The notes under the pieces: model-generated
The model's database searches: none
The model's input: the letters and a program-made list of their open reading frames with translations, nothing else
What the model was told of the DNA's origin: nothing
Shown here: piece after piece, positions 56,839 to 64,000 of the stretch
Layout: every line of letters begins with the position of its first letter
Numbering within the stretch: position 1 is the first letter of the stretch
NCBI RefSeq assembly: GCF_020164955.1
Contig: NZ_JAIUHG010000003.1
Location: 1 to 64,000 of the forward strand
Direction: 5' to 3'
Origin: Mesorhizobium sp. CA8
GTDB lineage: Bacteria; Pseudomonadota; Alphaproteobacteria; Rhizobiales; Rhizobiaceae
DNA length: 64,000 nucleotides
Position numbers and translations under genes: made by a program

Positions 56839-57570
56839 ATGACGAAGCAGGACATCGAGATCAAGACCCTGGACGGCACGGCGAAGGCACGGCTGTTTCG
56901 TCCAGCCGCGCCGGCCAAGGCTGGCGTCATCCTCTACATGGATATTTTCGGTCCGCGCCCGGCGCTCGACCAGATGGCCGAGCGCCTCGCGGAGCATGGC
57001 TATGCCGTACTGGTGCCTGATCTCTTCTACCGCTATGCGCCCTATGGTCCGTTCGATCCCAAAACCGCCTTTGCCGAGGAAAAGACCAAGGCCCTGCTGT
57101 TGATCCTGAGCGGCGGCACGACGCAGGGCATGACCATCCGCGACGGCAGCGCCTTCCTCGATGCTCTGGCCGCCGAGGGGATCGCCGGACCTGTTGGCGT
57201 CGTCGGCTATTGCATGGGCGGCGCGCGGGCGCTGAACGCGGCGGCAAGCTATCCCGACCGTATCGCCGCCGCGGCGAGCTTCCATGGCGGCAATCTCGCC
57301 AGCGACGCGCCTGACAGTCCGCACCGCAAGGCGGCCTCCATCAAGGCGCGCGTCTATGTCGGCGTCGCCGGCGTCGACCGCAGCTTCCCGCCCGAGCAGT
57401 CGGCGCGGCTGGCGGAGGCGCTCAGGGTGGCAGAGGTCGACCACGTCATCGAGAACTATGTCGGCGTCGGCCATGGCTGGTGCGTCAAGGATCACAGCGT
57501 CTATGACGAGGCGGGCGCCGAGAGGCATTGGAAGCGGCTGACGACGTTCTTCAAAGAGACGCTGGGATAA
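56839..57570 (+). CDS. dienelactone hydrolase family protein
   Basis: A 243-residue alpha/beta hydrolase. The nucleophile elbow is GYCMGG with Cys, as in dienelactone hydrolase; GHGWCVKD near the C-terminus supplies the His. It has GGAGCGCGCA before the ATG. Substrate is unknown; family members hydrolyse lactones and esters. It follows the Fe-S protein gene by about 100 bp on the same strand. Its stop codon overlaps the large palindromic repeat. Confidence 0.88.
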   Translation: MTKQDIEIKTLDGTAKARLFRPAAPAKAGVILYMDIFGPRPALDQMAERLAEHGYAVLVPDLFYRYAPYGPFDPKTAFAEEKTKALLLILSGGTTQGMTIRDGSAFLDALAAEGIAGPVGVVGYCMGGARALNAAASYPDRIAAAASFHGGNLASDAPDSPHRKAASIKARVYVGVAGVDRSFPPEQSARLAEALRVAEVDHVIENYVGVGHGWCVKDHSVYDEAGAERHWKRLTTFFKETLG

Positions 57571-57793
57571 GGTGTGCCGATATTCGGGTGAGGCCGGCCT
57601 GCAAATGGCGGTTTCCTGCGCTTCCGGTGCTCACGTACTTCAAGTACGCTCTTCGCCGGCTGAAGCCCTCATAAGTGTCTCCGCTCCATGGCGGCTACGG
57701 CCGGCGTAGGCCGGTTCTCGGAAACCGCCCAGTTTGGTCGCTTCGCGCCCGTCTTCGACTCCGGCTCGGCCTGACCCGAATCTCGACACACCT
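57570..57793. repeat. large palindromic intergenic repeat, copy 2 (224 bp, with insertion)
   Basis: The arms match the copy at 16178-16318: AGGTGTGCCGATATTCGGGT at the left and ACCCGAATCTCGACACACCT at the right, plus GAGGCCGGCCTGCAAATGG and ACGTACTTCAAGTACGCT inside. The centre has about 80 extra bases. Like the first copy it starts at the stop codon of the upstream gene. Confidence 0.85.
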
Positions 57794-57875
57794 CGTCCAT
57801 CGCGCCTAATTGCCTTCTCAAAAAAATCTTTCCATCGCCCCAAGGATTGGTCATTAGCCTTCGTCCCACGGGCAA

Positions 57876-58439
57876 ATGATGGCGATGATGCTGGATGACG
57901 GCGAAGCCTCCGATGCCGAACTGATCGTGCGGGCGAGGGGCGGAGACAGGGGGGCTTTCGGCAAACTGCTCGAAAGGCACTATGGCTTCGTCTATCGCGC
58001 CGCCTATCGCTGGTGCGGGCGCAAGGCCGACGCCGAGGACATAGCCCAGGATGTCTGTGTGCGGCTCGGCCGCGCGATCCGCGACTATCAGGGCAACGGC
58101 GCCTTCACGACATGGCTCTATGCCATGACGCTGAACGCGGCGCGCGACATGATGCGCAAGCGCGCCCGCTACGTCGCCAAGACCGATGCCTATGGCGCCT
58201 ATGCGCTGATCGCGGGCGAAGCGTCGGCCCAGAGCGACGATCCGGCCGAAGCGCTGTGGGCGGCGGTGCGGATGCTGCCCGACAAGCAGCGTGACGCGGT
58301 GCTGCTGGTCTATGGCGAAGGTCTCAACCACGCAGCGGCGGCGGAGGTGATGGCGATCTCGGAGGCGACAGTTTCCTGGCACATCCATGAAGCGAAGAAA
58401 CGGCTGAAGCTGCTGATGCGTTCAGCCGGGAAAGTGTGA
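57876..58439 (+). CDS. ECF-family RNA polymerase sigma factor
   Basis: A 187-residue ECF sigma factor. Region 2 covers about 28-95 (LLERHYGFVYRAAYRWCGRKADAEDI) and region 4 about 130-180 (LPDKQRDAVLLVYGEGLNHAAAAEVMAIS). It is followed directly by a VWA-domain membrane protein gene (stop/start within 3 bp) in place of a usual zinc anti-sigma gene. Two close alternative ATGs exist. The stimulus is unknown. Confidence 0.9.
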   Translation: MMAMMLDDGEASDAELIVRARGGDRGAFGKLLERHYGFVYRAAYRWCGRKADAEDIAQDVCVRLGRAIRDYQGNGAFTTWLYAMTLNAARDMMRKRARYVAKTDAYGAYALIAGEASAQSDDPAEALWAAVRMLPDKQRDAVLLVYGEGLNHAAAAEVMAISEATVSWHIHEAKKRLKLLMRSAGKV

Positions 58440-58441
58440 CC

Positions 58442-60541
58442 ATGGTCGACGACAACGAACTCGAAAGGCTGCGCGACATCGCAGGACCGGCGCCTGGCGG
58501 CGAGGCGAAGGGGCGCGCGCTCGCCGCCGCAATGCAGGCCTTCGACTTGGACGAAAAATTTTCCACAGCCACCCAAGGATCACCGGCAGGCCTTCGTCTC
58601 ACCGAGCGAGCAAGAATGCTCTGGAGAGACATCATGCAACGGAAACTCATTGCCACGCCGGCCATCACCGCGCTGGTCGCGCTGCCTATTGCCGGATATG
58701 CCGCTTTCGAGATGCTGAAGGAACAGCCGCCGCTCATCGGCGGCAACGGCACGGTCACCGAGACCTTGGCCGACAAGCCGGCGGCGCAGAAGCCAGCGCC
58801 CGAACAGCCCGCGATCAACGAGCCGCTGGCAGCGGCGCCGGCCAAAGAAAAGAAGATCGACGCGGACGCCGAGACCCGGGCCAATTCACAAACGGCGCCG
58901 GCGGCGCCGAAACCGGCGACAGAGGTCGACGGCCTGCTCAAGCAGGAGGCTGCGCCGCAGGCCAAGCGCGCCCTGCAGCCTGCCGCGAGAGCCGATCAGG
59001 CGCCGGCAAGCAGCGCGGCCGCTATTCCGGCGTCTCCCCCGGCAATGGCTGATTCCAAGCTGATGGTGCAGCCCGCGCCCATGCCATCCGACCAGATGCA
59101 GTTGCAAGAGGAAAATCGCGATCGCATCGAGACGTTCAAGACCAATCCGGTGCATGAAACGGCGCAGGATCCGGTCTCGACCTTCTCGATCGACGTCGAC
59201 ACGGCCTCCTATTCCTTCGTGCGGCGTTCGGTGAAGGAAGGCAGTCTGCCCGACCCGGACACTGTCCGTGTCGAGGAGATGATCAACTACTTCCCCTATG
59301 ACTGGAAGGGACCGGATTCGGCCGCGACGCCGTTCAACTCGACCGTAACCGTCATGCCGACGCCGTGGAACGAGCACACCAAGCTGATGCATGTCGCGAT
59401 CAAGGGTTTCGACGTGAAGCCGGCCGAGCAGCCCAAGGCCAACCTGGTCTTCCTGATTGACGTCTCGGGTTCGATGGACGAGCCGGACAAGCTGCCGCTG
59501 CTCAAATCCGCGTTCAGGCTGCTGGTGAGCAAGCTCAAGCCAGACGACACCGTCTCCATCGTCACCTATGCCGGCAATGCCCGGACGGTGCTGATGCCGA
59601 CCAAGGCGGCCGAGAAGCAGAAGATCCTTGCGGCCATCGACAATCTCGCGCCCGGCGGGTCGACGGCCGGCGAGGAAGGCATCCGCGAAGCCTACAAGCT
59701 TGCGCAGCAATCCTTCGTCAAGGATGGCGTCAACCGGGTGATGCTGGCCACCGACGGCGACTTCAATGTCGGCCAGACCGATGACAACGATCTCAAGCGG
59801 CTGATCGAGAAGGAGCGCAAGACAGGTGTGTTCCTGTCGGTGTTCGGCTTCGGGCGCGGCAATCTCAACGACCAGATGATGCAGACCATCGCCCAGAACG
59901 GCAATGGCACGGCGGCCTATATTGACACGCTGGCCGAAGCCCAGAAGGTGCTGGTCGAGGATGCTTCCTCGACGCTGTTCCCCATCGCCAAGGACGTCAA
60001 GATCCAGGTCGAGTTCAACCCGGCCAAGGTCTCCGAATATCGTCTCGTCGGTTATGAGACCCGCGCGCTGAAGCGGGAGGATTTCAACAACGACCGCGTC
60101 GACGCCGGCGATATCGGCTCCGGTCACTCCGTGACGGCGGTCTACGAGATCACGCCGAAGGGGAGCGGCGGCGAGCAGGTCGATCCGCTGCGCTACGGCC
60201 AGGCCAAGGTCGACAATGGCGGCGTCGCCAATGCCGACGAATATGCCTTCGTCAAGATCCGCTACAAGCTGCCGGACGAGAACGTCTCGAAGCTCATCAC
60301 CACGCCGGTGACCGCCGCCAACGAGGTCAAGTCCTTCGACGCGGCTGGCACCGACCAGCGCTTCTCGATCGCGGTCGCGGCCTTCGGGCAGAAGCTGCGC
60401 GACGAGGATCAGACGGCGAATTTCAGCTATGACCGGATCGCGGAGATCGCCAACGCAGCGCGCGGCGCCGATCCGTTCGGCTACAGGGCGGAGTTCCTGT
60501 CGCTGGTGCGCCTGGCCTCATCGCTGGACGGCAATAAGTAG
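58442..60541 (+). CDS. YfbK-like von Willebrand factor type A membrane protein
   Basis: A 699-residue protein. Residues 1-55 are cytoplasmic and resemble a short anti-sigma domain, a transmembrane helix follows (about 63-82), then a Pro/Ala/Lys-rich linker (85-200), a YfbK N-domain (about 225-320), the VWA domain with MIDAS motif DVSGSMD (about residue 340) and a DUF3520-type C-terminus. It is coupled to the ECF sigma gene and may act as its membrane-bound regulator (inference). GTG at 58436 is an alternative start. Confidence 0.87.
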   Translation: MVDDNELERLRDIAGPAPGGEAKGRALAAAMQAFDLDEKFSTATQGSPAGLRLTERARMLWRDIMQRKLIATPAITALVALPIAGYAAFEMLKEQPPLIGGNGTVTETLADKPAAQKPAPEQPAINEPLAAAPAKEKKIDADAETRANSQTAPAAPKPATEVDGLLKQEAAPQAKRALQPAARADQAPASSAAAIPASPPAMADSKLMVQPAPMPSDQMQLQEENRDRIETFKTNPVHETAQDPVSTFSIDVDTASYSFVRRSVKEGSLPDPDTVRVEEMINYFPYDWKGPDSAATPFNSTVTVMPTPWNEHTKLMHVAIKGFDVKPAEQPKANLVFLIDVSGSMDEPDKLPLLKSAFRLLVSKLKPDDTVSIVTYAGNARTVLMPTKAAEKQKILAAIDNLAPGGSTAGEEGIREAYKLAQQSFVKDGVNRVMLATDGDFNVGQTDDNDLKRLIEKERKTGVFLSVFGFGRGNLNDQMMQTIAQNGNGTAAYIDTLAEAQKVLVEDASSTLFPIAKDVKIQVEFNPAKVSEYRLVGYETRALKREDFNNDRVDAGDIGSGHSVTAVYEITPKGSGGEQVDPLRYGQAKVDNGGVANADEYAFVKIRYKLPDENVSKLITTPVTAANEVKSFDAAGTDQRFSIAVAAFGQKLRDEDQTANFSYDRIAEIANAARGADPFGYRAEFLSLVRLASSLDGNK

Positions 60542-60557
60542 GCCATTGCGATTGACT

Positions 60558-60592
60558 GAGGGCCGGCGGGACAAAATCCTGCCGGCCTTTTT
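60558..60592 (+). terminator. terminator of the ECF sigma/VWA operon
   Basis: The stem GGCCGGCGGG / CCTGCCGGCC with one mismatch is followed by TTTTT. Confidence 0.85.
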
Positions 60593-60680
60593 GCGATCGT
60601 TAAATTGTGCAGCTTTTCGGGAACTTCGCCGCAACCGAACTTCTGTTAGTCAATGCCGATAGAGATTTGAGGGATCAGCA

Positions 60681-60950
60681 GTGCATATCACGACAATCGG
60701 GAACGCGAACTCGACGGCGGCCAGTGCGGCGGCGCGGGGATCGTCCGCCGAATCCACTCGCATCAGGAGCGATGTCGATGCGGCCCGCAACACGGCGCTT
60801 TCGGCGCTTAACAACGACCGGTTTCGCATGATGCTAGAGCAGATCAGCGATCCAGGCGCATCGGGCGCGCTGGCGACGATGAACTCCGACGACCAGAACG
60901 TCGTCGATTTCAATACCGCGCTGTCGCGCTACGCCGAAAACAGCAAATAA
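60681..60950 (+). CDS. small hypothetical protein
   Basis: An 89-residue protein, Ser/Ala/Asn-rich (NANSTAASAAARGSSAEST), with no transmembrane segment. GTG start after GAGGG. I do not recognise a family. It is convergent with the betaine-homocysteine methyltransferase gene with an 8-bp gap. Probably real because of its clear ribosome binding site and length, but unsupported otherwise. Confidence 0.5.
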   Translation: MHITTIGNANSTAASAAARGSSAESTRIRSDVDAARNTALSALNNDRFRMMLEQISDPGASGALATMNSDDQNVVDFNTALSRYAENSK

Positions 60951-60958
60951 GCAGGCTG

Positions 60959-61987
60959 TCAGGCGCGGCTGCGCCTGCGTTCGCGGCGGCCTTCGCTGGT
61001 TTCGGCAATGTTTGCCGTCGCCATCTTGTTGCGCATCGGGCCGATGCGTTCGACGATCGTCTCTACGGTCGGGCGCTCAGCCTTGGTGTGGCTGTCGAGC
61101 GCCTTGCGCATGGCGGCAAGGTGGGCAAACGACGTGCCGCAGCAGCCGCCGACGATCTTCGCGCCGGCATCGACCGCCAGCCGCACATAATCGGACATCA
61201 GCTCGGGCGTGCCGGAATAGTGGATCTCACTGCCGCGGAATTCCGGAATGCCGCAATTGCCCTTGACGATCACGGTCGCCTCCGGCTTCGCCTCGGTCAT
61301 ATCAAGCAGCGAGGCGAGGATATCGGAAGCGCCGACGCCGCAATTGGCGCCTACGCCGAGCGGGGCCTGCGGCAGCCCGTCGGCGACGGCGTGGATGTCC
61401 TTCGGCAGCAGCCCCATCATGGTGCGGCCGGCGGTGTCGAAGGAACCGGTGTAGGTATAGGGCAGACCGACGCGGATGGCGGCCTCGGCCGCGGCGCGGA
61501 TCTCGTCGGGCGCCGACATGGTCTCGATCCAGGCGACTTCGGCGCCGCCGGCCTTCAGACCCTCGATCTGCTCGGCAAAGGCATCGACGGCGTCGTCATA
61601 GGTCAGGGCGCCGAGCGGCACCAGCAGCTCGCCGGTCGGGCCGACGGAGCCGGCGACGATCACCTTGCGGCCGGCCTTATCGGCGACCGAACGGGCGATC
61701 TCGGCGGCGCGCTTGTTCAGCTCGTGCACACGGTCCTGCGCGTGATGCAGCTTGAGCCGGTGGCGGGTGCCGCCGAAGGAGTTGGTGAGAATGATATCAG
61801 CGCCGGCATCGACGAAATTCTGATGCAGGCTGGCAATGGTCTCGGGCGCCGTCTCGTTGAGCAGCTCGGGCGCCTCGCCGGCCGGCAGACCCATCGCGAA
61901 CAGATTGGTGCCGGTGGCGCCGTCGGCCAGAAGCACGCCCTTTTCGGCCAGCAATGCGTGGATGGGATTGGTCGCGGTCATGGCCAT
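60959..61987 (-). CDS. bmt: betaine-homocysteine methyltransferase
   Basis: A 342-residue zinc enzyme of the BHMT family (PF02574). Zinc ligands are in GANCGVG (C216) and GGCCGTS (C282, C283). The N-terminal ADGATGTNLFAMGLPAGEAPE is close to rhizobial Bmt proteins, which transfer a methyl of glycine betaine to homocysteine to give dimethylglycine and methionine. It ends with a basic RRERRRSRA tail. A 22-bp palindrome about 30 bp upstream is nearly identical to the operator before the methyl-THF:corrinoid methyltransferase gene. Confidence 0.88.
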   Translation of the reverse strand: MAMTATNPIHALLAEKGVLLADGATGTNLFAMGLPAGEAPELLNETAPETIASLHQNFVDAGADIILTNSFGGTRHRLKLHHAQDRVHELNKRAAEIARSVADKAGRKVIVAGSVGPTGELLVPLGALTYDDAVDAFAEQIEGLKAGGAEVAWIETMSAPDEIRAAAEAAIRVGLPYTYTGSFDTAGRTMMGLLPKDIHAVADGLPQAPLGVGANCGVGASDILASLLDMTEAKPEATVIVKGNCGIPEFRGSEIHYSGTPELMSDYVRLAVDAGAKIVGGCCGTSFAHLAAMRKALDSHTKAERPTVETIVERIGPMRNKMATANIAETSEGRRERRRSRA

Positions 61988-62014
61988 AGCTTTCGTATTT
62001 GAAATTCAAATAAC

Positions 62015-62036
62015 GATATAAAGAAGTCTTTATGTC
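62015..62036. promoter_or_regulatory. 22-bp palindromic operator upstream of bmt
   Basis: GATATAAAGA-AG-TCTTTATGTC is the same dyad as 47762-47783, with one change in the right arm and a different 2-bp centre. Both lie 17-30 bp upstream of start codons for one-carbon genes, so a common repressor is likely. Confidence 0.75.
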
Positions 62037-62066
62037 TAGTCAACGAGCTTGCAGTCGAGAGGGACC

Positions 62067-62200
62067 TCACGCCGCCGGCGTGATCTCGACCTCGATCTCG
62101 GTGCGGGCGTTGGTCGGGTGGTGGACCGAGCAGGCGGTGACGACAAGCAGGGAGCTTCGACGACGAGCGTTCCGTCCGGCTGCGGCAGTGGTGCAGGTGA
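62067..62200 (-). pseudogene. possible degenerate coding remnant
   Basis: On the minus strand the reading TACSVHHPTNARTEIEVEI ends at a stop, while upstream codons read sensibly only in another frame. It looks like a frameshifted 3' end of a gene, with no recognisable family. It lies between the XRE regulator gene and the bmt operator. Confidence 0.25.
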
Positions 62201-63058
62201 TCAAACAGAGCCTGACGGGAAGGACATTGCGGCCAGCTTCTGCGCGAAGCTTGCCGCCTCGTGTGCGTTGATGTCGGCGGCGCGGATCAGATTGTCGAAA
62301 TGGCTGGTGAGGGTACGGATCGGCTGGGTGGCGTTCAACACCAGATACATGTCGCCGACATAGATCGCAGCGCGGTAGGGGCCGAAGATGGTGTAGGGGA
62401 TCGAATAACGCATGCGGCCATCATAAAGGAACAGCCGGAAAGTCGGGTAAAGGTCGTCGAGCAGGGCTGACATGTGCAGCAATTGCTTGCGCCTTTCGGC
62501 TTCCGGGAAACGGTCCCAGACACCCAGGCCGCGCGCGAAAATCTCCAGCGTGTGGCGCGGCATGCAGACCTCCATGTCGGTCTCCGGCCGCCTTGTATAG
62601 TCGATGCGGTATTGCGTTTCGCCGGCCTGCGCCTCGCGGCTCTTGTTGGTGATGCCGGCTTCGTATTCGACCAGCGCCTCGGTGCGCAGAAGGTCAGGAA
62701 TGCCCGCCGGCACGTAGCGGATTTTGGTGCCTGCCGCCTCGGCATGCCACTTGGCGAGCAAGGTGCGGTCGAAGCCGTCCGGCGCCTCCTCGATCTCGAG
62801 GCTCTCTCTAATCTCGCCGGTGACGCCCTCGTCGTGGGAGAGGCCCAGCAGCCAGTCGAGCGACACCTTGAACTCGGCCGCGATGTTGAGAAGCGTCTCC
62901 GCGCGCGGCAGGCGGGTCGAGGCGCCGGAAAGCAGTTGCGAAAGCGCCGAGCGGTCGATGCCGACCGCCGTCGCGAAGGCCGATTGGTTCAAATCGGAGC
63001 GTGTCAAGAGCAATTTCAGCCGCTCCCTGAACAGGGTCGAAAGATCGCGCTTGTCCAA
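62201..63058 (-). CDS. XRE-family transcriptional regulator
   Basis: A 285-residue protein. The HTH is at residues about 20-75 (LNQSAFATAVGIDRSALSQLL). The remaining 200 residues are a putative effector domain with PRHTLEIFARGLGVWDRFPE and YTIFGPYRAAIYVGDMYLVL, which I do not recognise. TTG start, supported by AGGAGC seven bases upstream. It precedes bmt on the same strand by ~215 bp and may control it, but the operator there resembles another regulator's site. Confidence 0.85.
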   Translation of the reverse strand: MDKRDLSTLFRERLKLLLTRSDLNQSAFATAVGIDRSALSQLLSGASTRLPRAETLLNIAAEFKVSLDWLLGLSHDEGVTGEIRESLEIEEAPDGFDRTLLAKWHAEAAGTKIRYVPAGIPDLLRTEALVEYEAGITNKSREAQAGETQYRIDYTRRPETDMEVCMPRHTLEIFARGLGVWDRFPEAERRKQLLHMSALLDDLYPTFRLFLYDGRMRYSIPYTIFGPYRAAIYVGDMYLVLNATQPIRTLTSHFDNLIRAADINAHEAASFAQKLAAMSFPSGSV

Positions 63059-63286
63059 AACGCTGCTCCTGCTTCAGAGAGGATAAATTTGCGCCGGAGC
63101 CGGTCTAAACATGGCTCAGGCGGAAACGAATCCCCATGTTTGTTTACAATGTATAACATATGCGGCTAAAAATGCGCATTCGCAACAGTTTGTGCGCTTT
63201 CTCGCGTTGATGTAACAGCAGGCTCCTGACACAATGTTGTCAGGAATCGAATTGGTTCCGGCGACTGGAGGGCAGTGGTCGATAGC

Positions 63287-64000
63287 ATGGCAAGCATGAA
63301 TACCGGCATCAGCAAGAGACGCAGCAGTGCACCGGCAATCGAATGGCCGACGGTATTCCTCGCACTCTTCTGCTACGGCGCATGGTTCGCAATCGGCTTG
63401 TTGCTTTGGCCATCCTATCCCTTGATCGCTTTGATCGCGCTGGCGCTGATCCTGGCGCTCCAATCCTCGCTGATGCATGAGGTGCTGCATGGCCACCCGA
63501 CCCGCAGTGCCAGGATCAACGAAGCCTTTGTCTTCCTGCCGATCGGGCTTGTCTGGCCGTTCCGGCGTTTCAAGACCATCCACCTGCGCCACCATGCAGA
63601 CGAGCGGCTGACCGATCCGCTGGACGATCCCGAGAGCTATTACCAGGCGCTCTGGATGCATGAGGAACTGCCGCAGGCTATGAAGTTCCTGCTCAAGATC
63701 AACAACACCATGGTCGGCCGCCTCGTCCTCGGACCGTGGCTGTCGTCGGTCGGCTTCTTCATCGACGACGCCAGGCAGATCGCCGCCGGCGACCAGGCGA
63801 TCCGCAAGGCCTGGCTGCTGCATGCCATCGGCATTGCCGTCGTGGCGCCGATCGTCACCTTCGGCTTCTGCATCCCGCTCTGGCTCTATGTGCTGGTGCC
63901 GGTCTGGCTCGGACAGTCGCTGATTTCGGTGCGCACCTATGCCGAGCATCAGTGGTCCGAGCATCCGGAAGGGCGCACCATCATCGTCGAACGCTCGCCG
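63287..64000 (+). CDS. fatty acid desaturase family protein, cut by window edge
   Basis: About 238 residues are visible; the gene continues beyond base 64000. Histidine boxes typical of membrane di-iron desaturases are present: HEVLHGH near residue 65, HLRHH near 99, and HQWSEH near the visible end. Several transmembrane helices flank them. The start could instead be the GTG at 63275, which lies closer to GGAGGG. Family members desaturate fatty acids, carotenoid-like or other lipids. Confidence 0.85.
   Translation, partial: MASMNTGISKRRSSAPAIEWPTVFLALFCYGAWFAIGLLLWPSYPLIALIALALILALQSSLMHEVLHGHPTRSARINEAFVFLPIGLVWPFRRFKTIHLRHHADERLTDPLDDPESYYQALWMHEELPQAMKFLLKINNTMVGRLVLGPWLSSVGFFIDDARQIAAGDQAIRKAWLLHAIGIAVVAPIVTFGFCIPLWLYVLVPVWLGQSLISVRTYAEHQWSEHPEGRTIIVERSP

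Overview
The window is GC-rich DNA from an alphaproteobacterium of the order Rhizobiales, most probably Mesorhizobium or a close relative. The evidence is the soxBDAG sarcosine oxidase operon, the thiCOSGED operon behind a TPP riboswitch, DUF1127 proteins, ECF sigma/YfbK-type VWA gene pairs and several intergenic palindromic repeat families of rhizobial type. No rRNA, tRNA, CRISPR array, plasmid or phage module was found. One short transposase remnant is the only trace of a mobile element.

The main theme is catabolism of N-methylated compounds and capture of their methyl groups by folate. From 1 to 5.8 kb an overlapping operon read leftward encodes an XRE/cupin regulator, a FAD/GcvT oxidoreductase, a homocysteine S-methyltransferase, a PLP aminotransferase and a second FAD/GcvT oxidoreductase that runs off the window. 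This set would suffice for stepwise removal of three N-methyl groups from an amino-acid betaine and final deamination. From 8.3 to 13.5 kb lies soxBDAG (sarcosine to glycine), with an MFS exporter downstream and a nitroreductase converging on it. A third FAD/GcvT oxidoreductase is at 31-33.6 kb.

From 13.7 to 25 kb are a DUF3772/MscS channel and a seven-gene cluster: a HAD-UbiA fusion, a DprE1-like oxidase, an SMR-like membrane protein, an SDR, a class III aminotransferase, a membrane protein and an FkbM methyltransferase. It resembles the decaprenyl-phosphoryl-arabinose route and probably serves glycan decoration. From 25.3 to 31 kb is thiamine biosynthesis. From 33.7 to 43 kb are purC, a DUF1194 protein, a NitT/TauT-type ABC transporter, a GlxA/GbdR-like regulator, three small basic proteins (two DUF1127), a LysR regulator, an HSL-type hydrolase and, beyond, an acyltransferase.

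From 44.3 to 62 kb is the most notable part: a corrinoid-dependent methyl-transfer system in what should be an aerobe. It holds a pyrrolysine-free MttB-family methyltransferase, its corrinoid protein, a RamA-like ASKHA/[2Fe-2S] reactivase, a methyl-THF:corrinoid methyltransferase, a MetF/MetV-like methylene-THF reductase pair, and the accessory families PF13769 (so-called virulence factor) and DUF1638, with an 8-Cys Fe-S protein just downstream of mttB. Together they would move methyl groups from a methylated amine to the corrinoid, then to THF, then to methylene-THF. A betaine-homocysteine methyltransferase at 61-62 kb shares a near-identical 22-bp palindromic operator with the methyl-THF:corrinoid methyltransferase, linking both to one regulon. 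Unrelated genes (formyltransferase, DUF4893, SDR, entericidin, ECF sigma/VWA) are interspersed. The window ends in a fatty acid desaturase gene.
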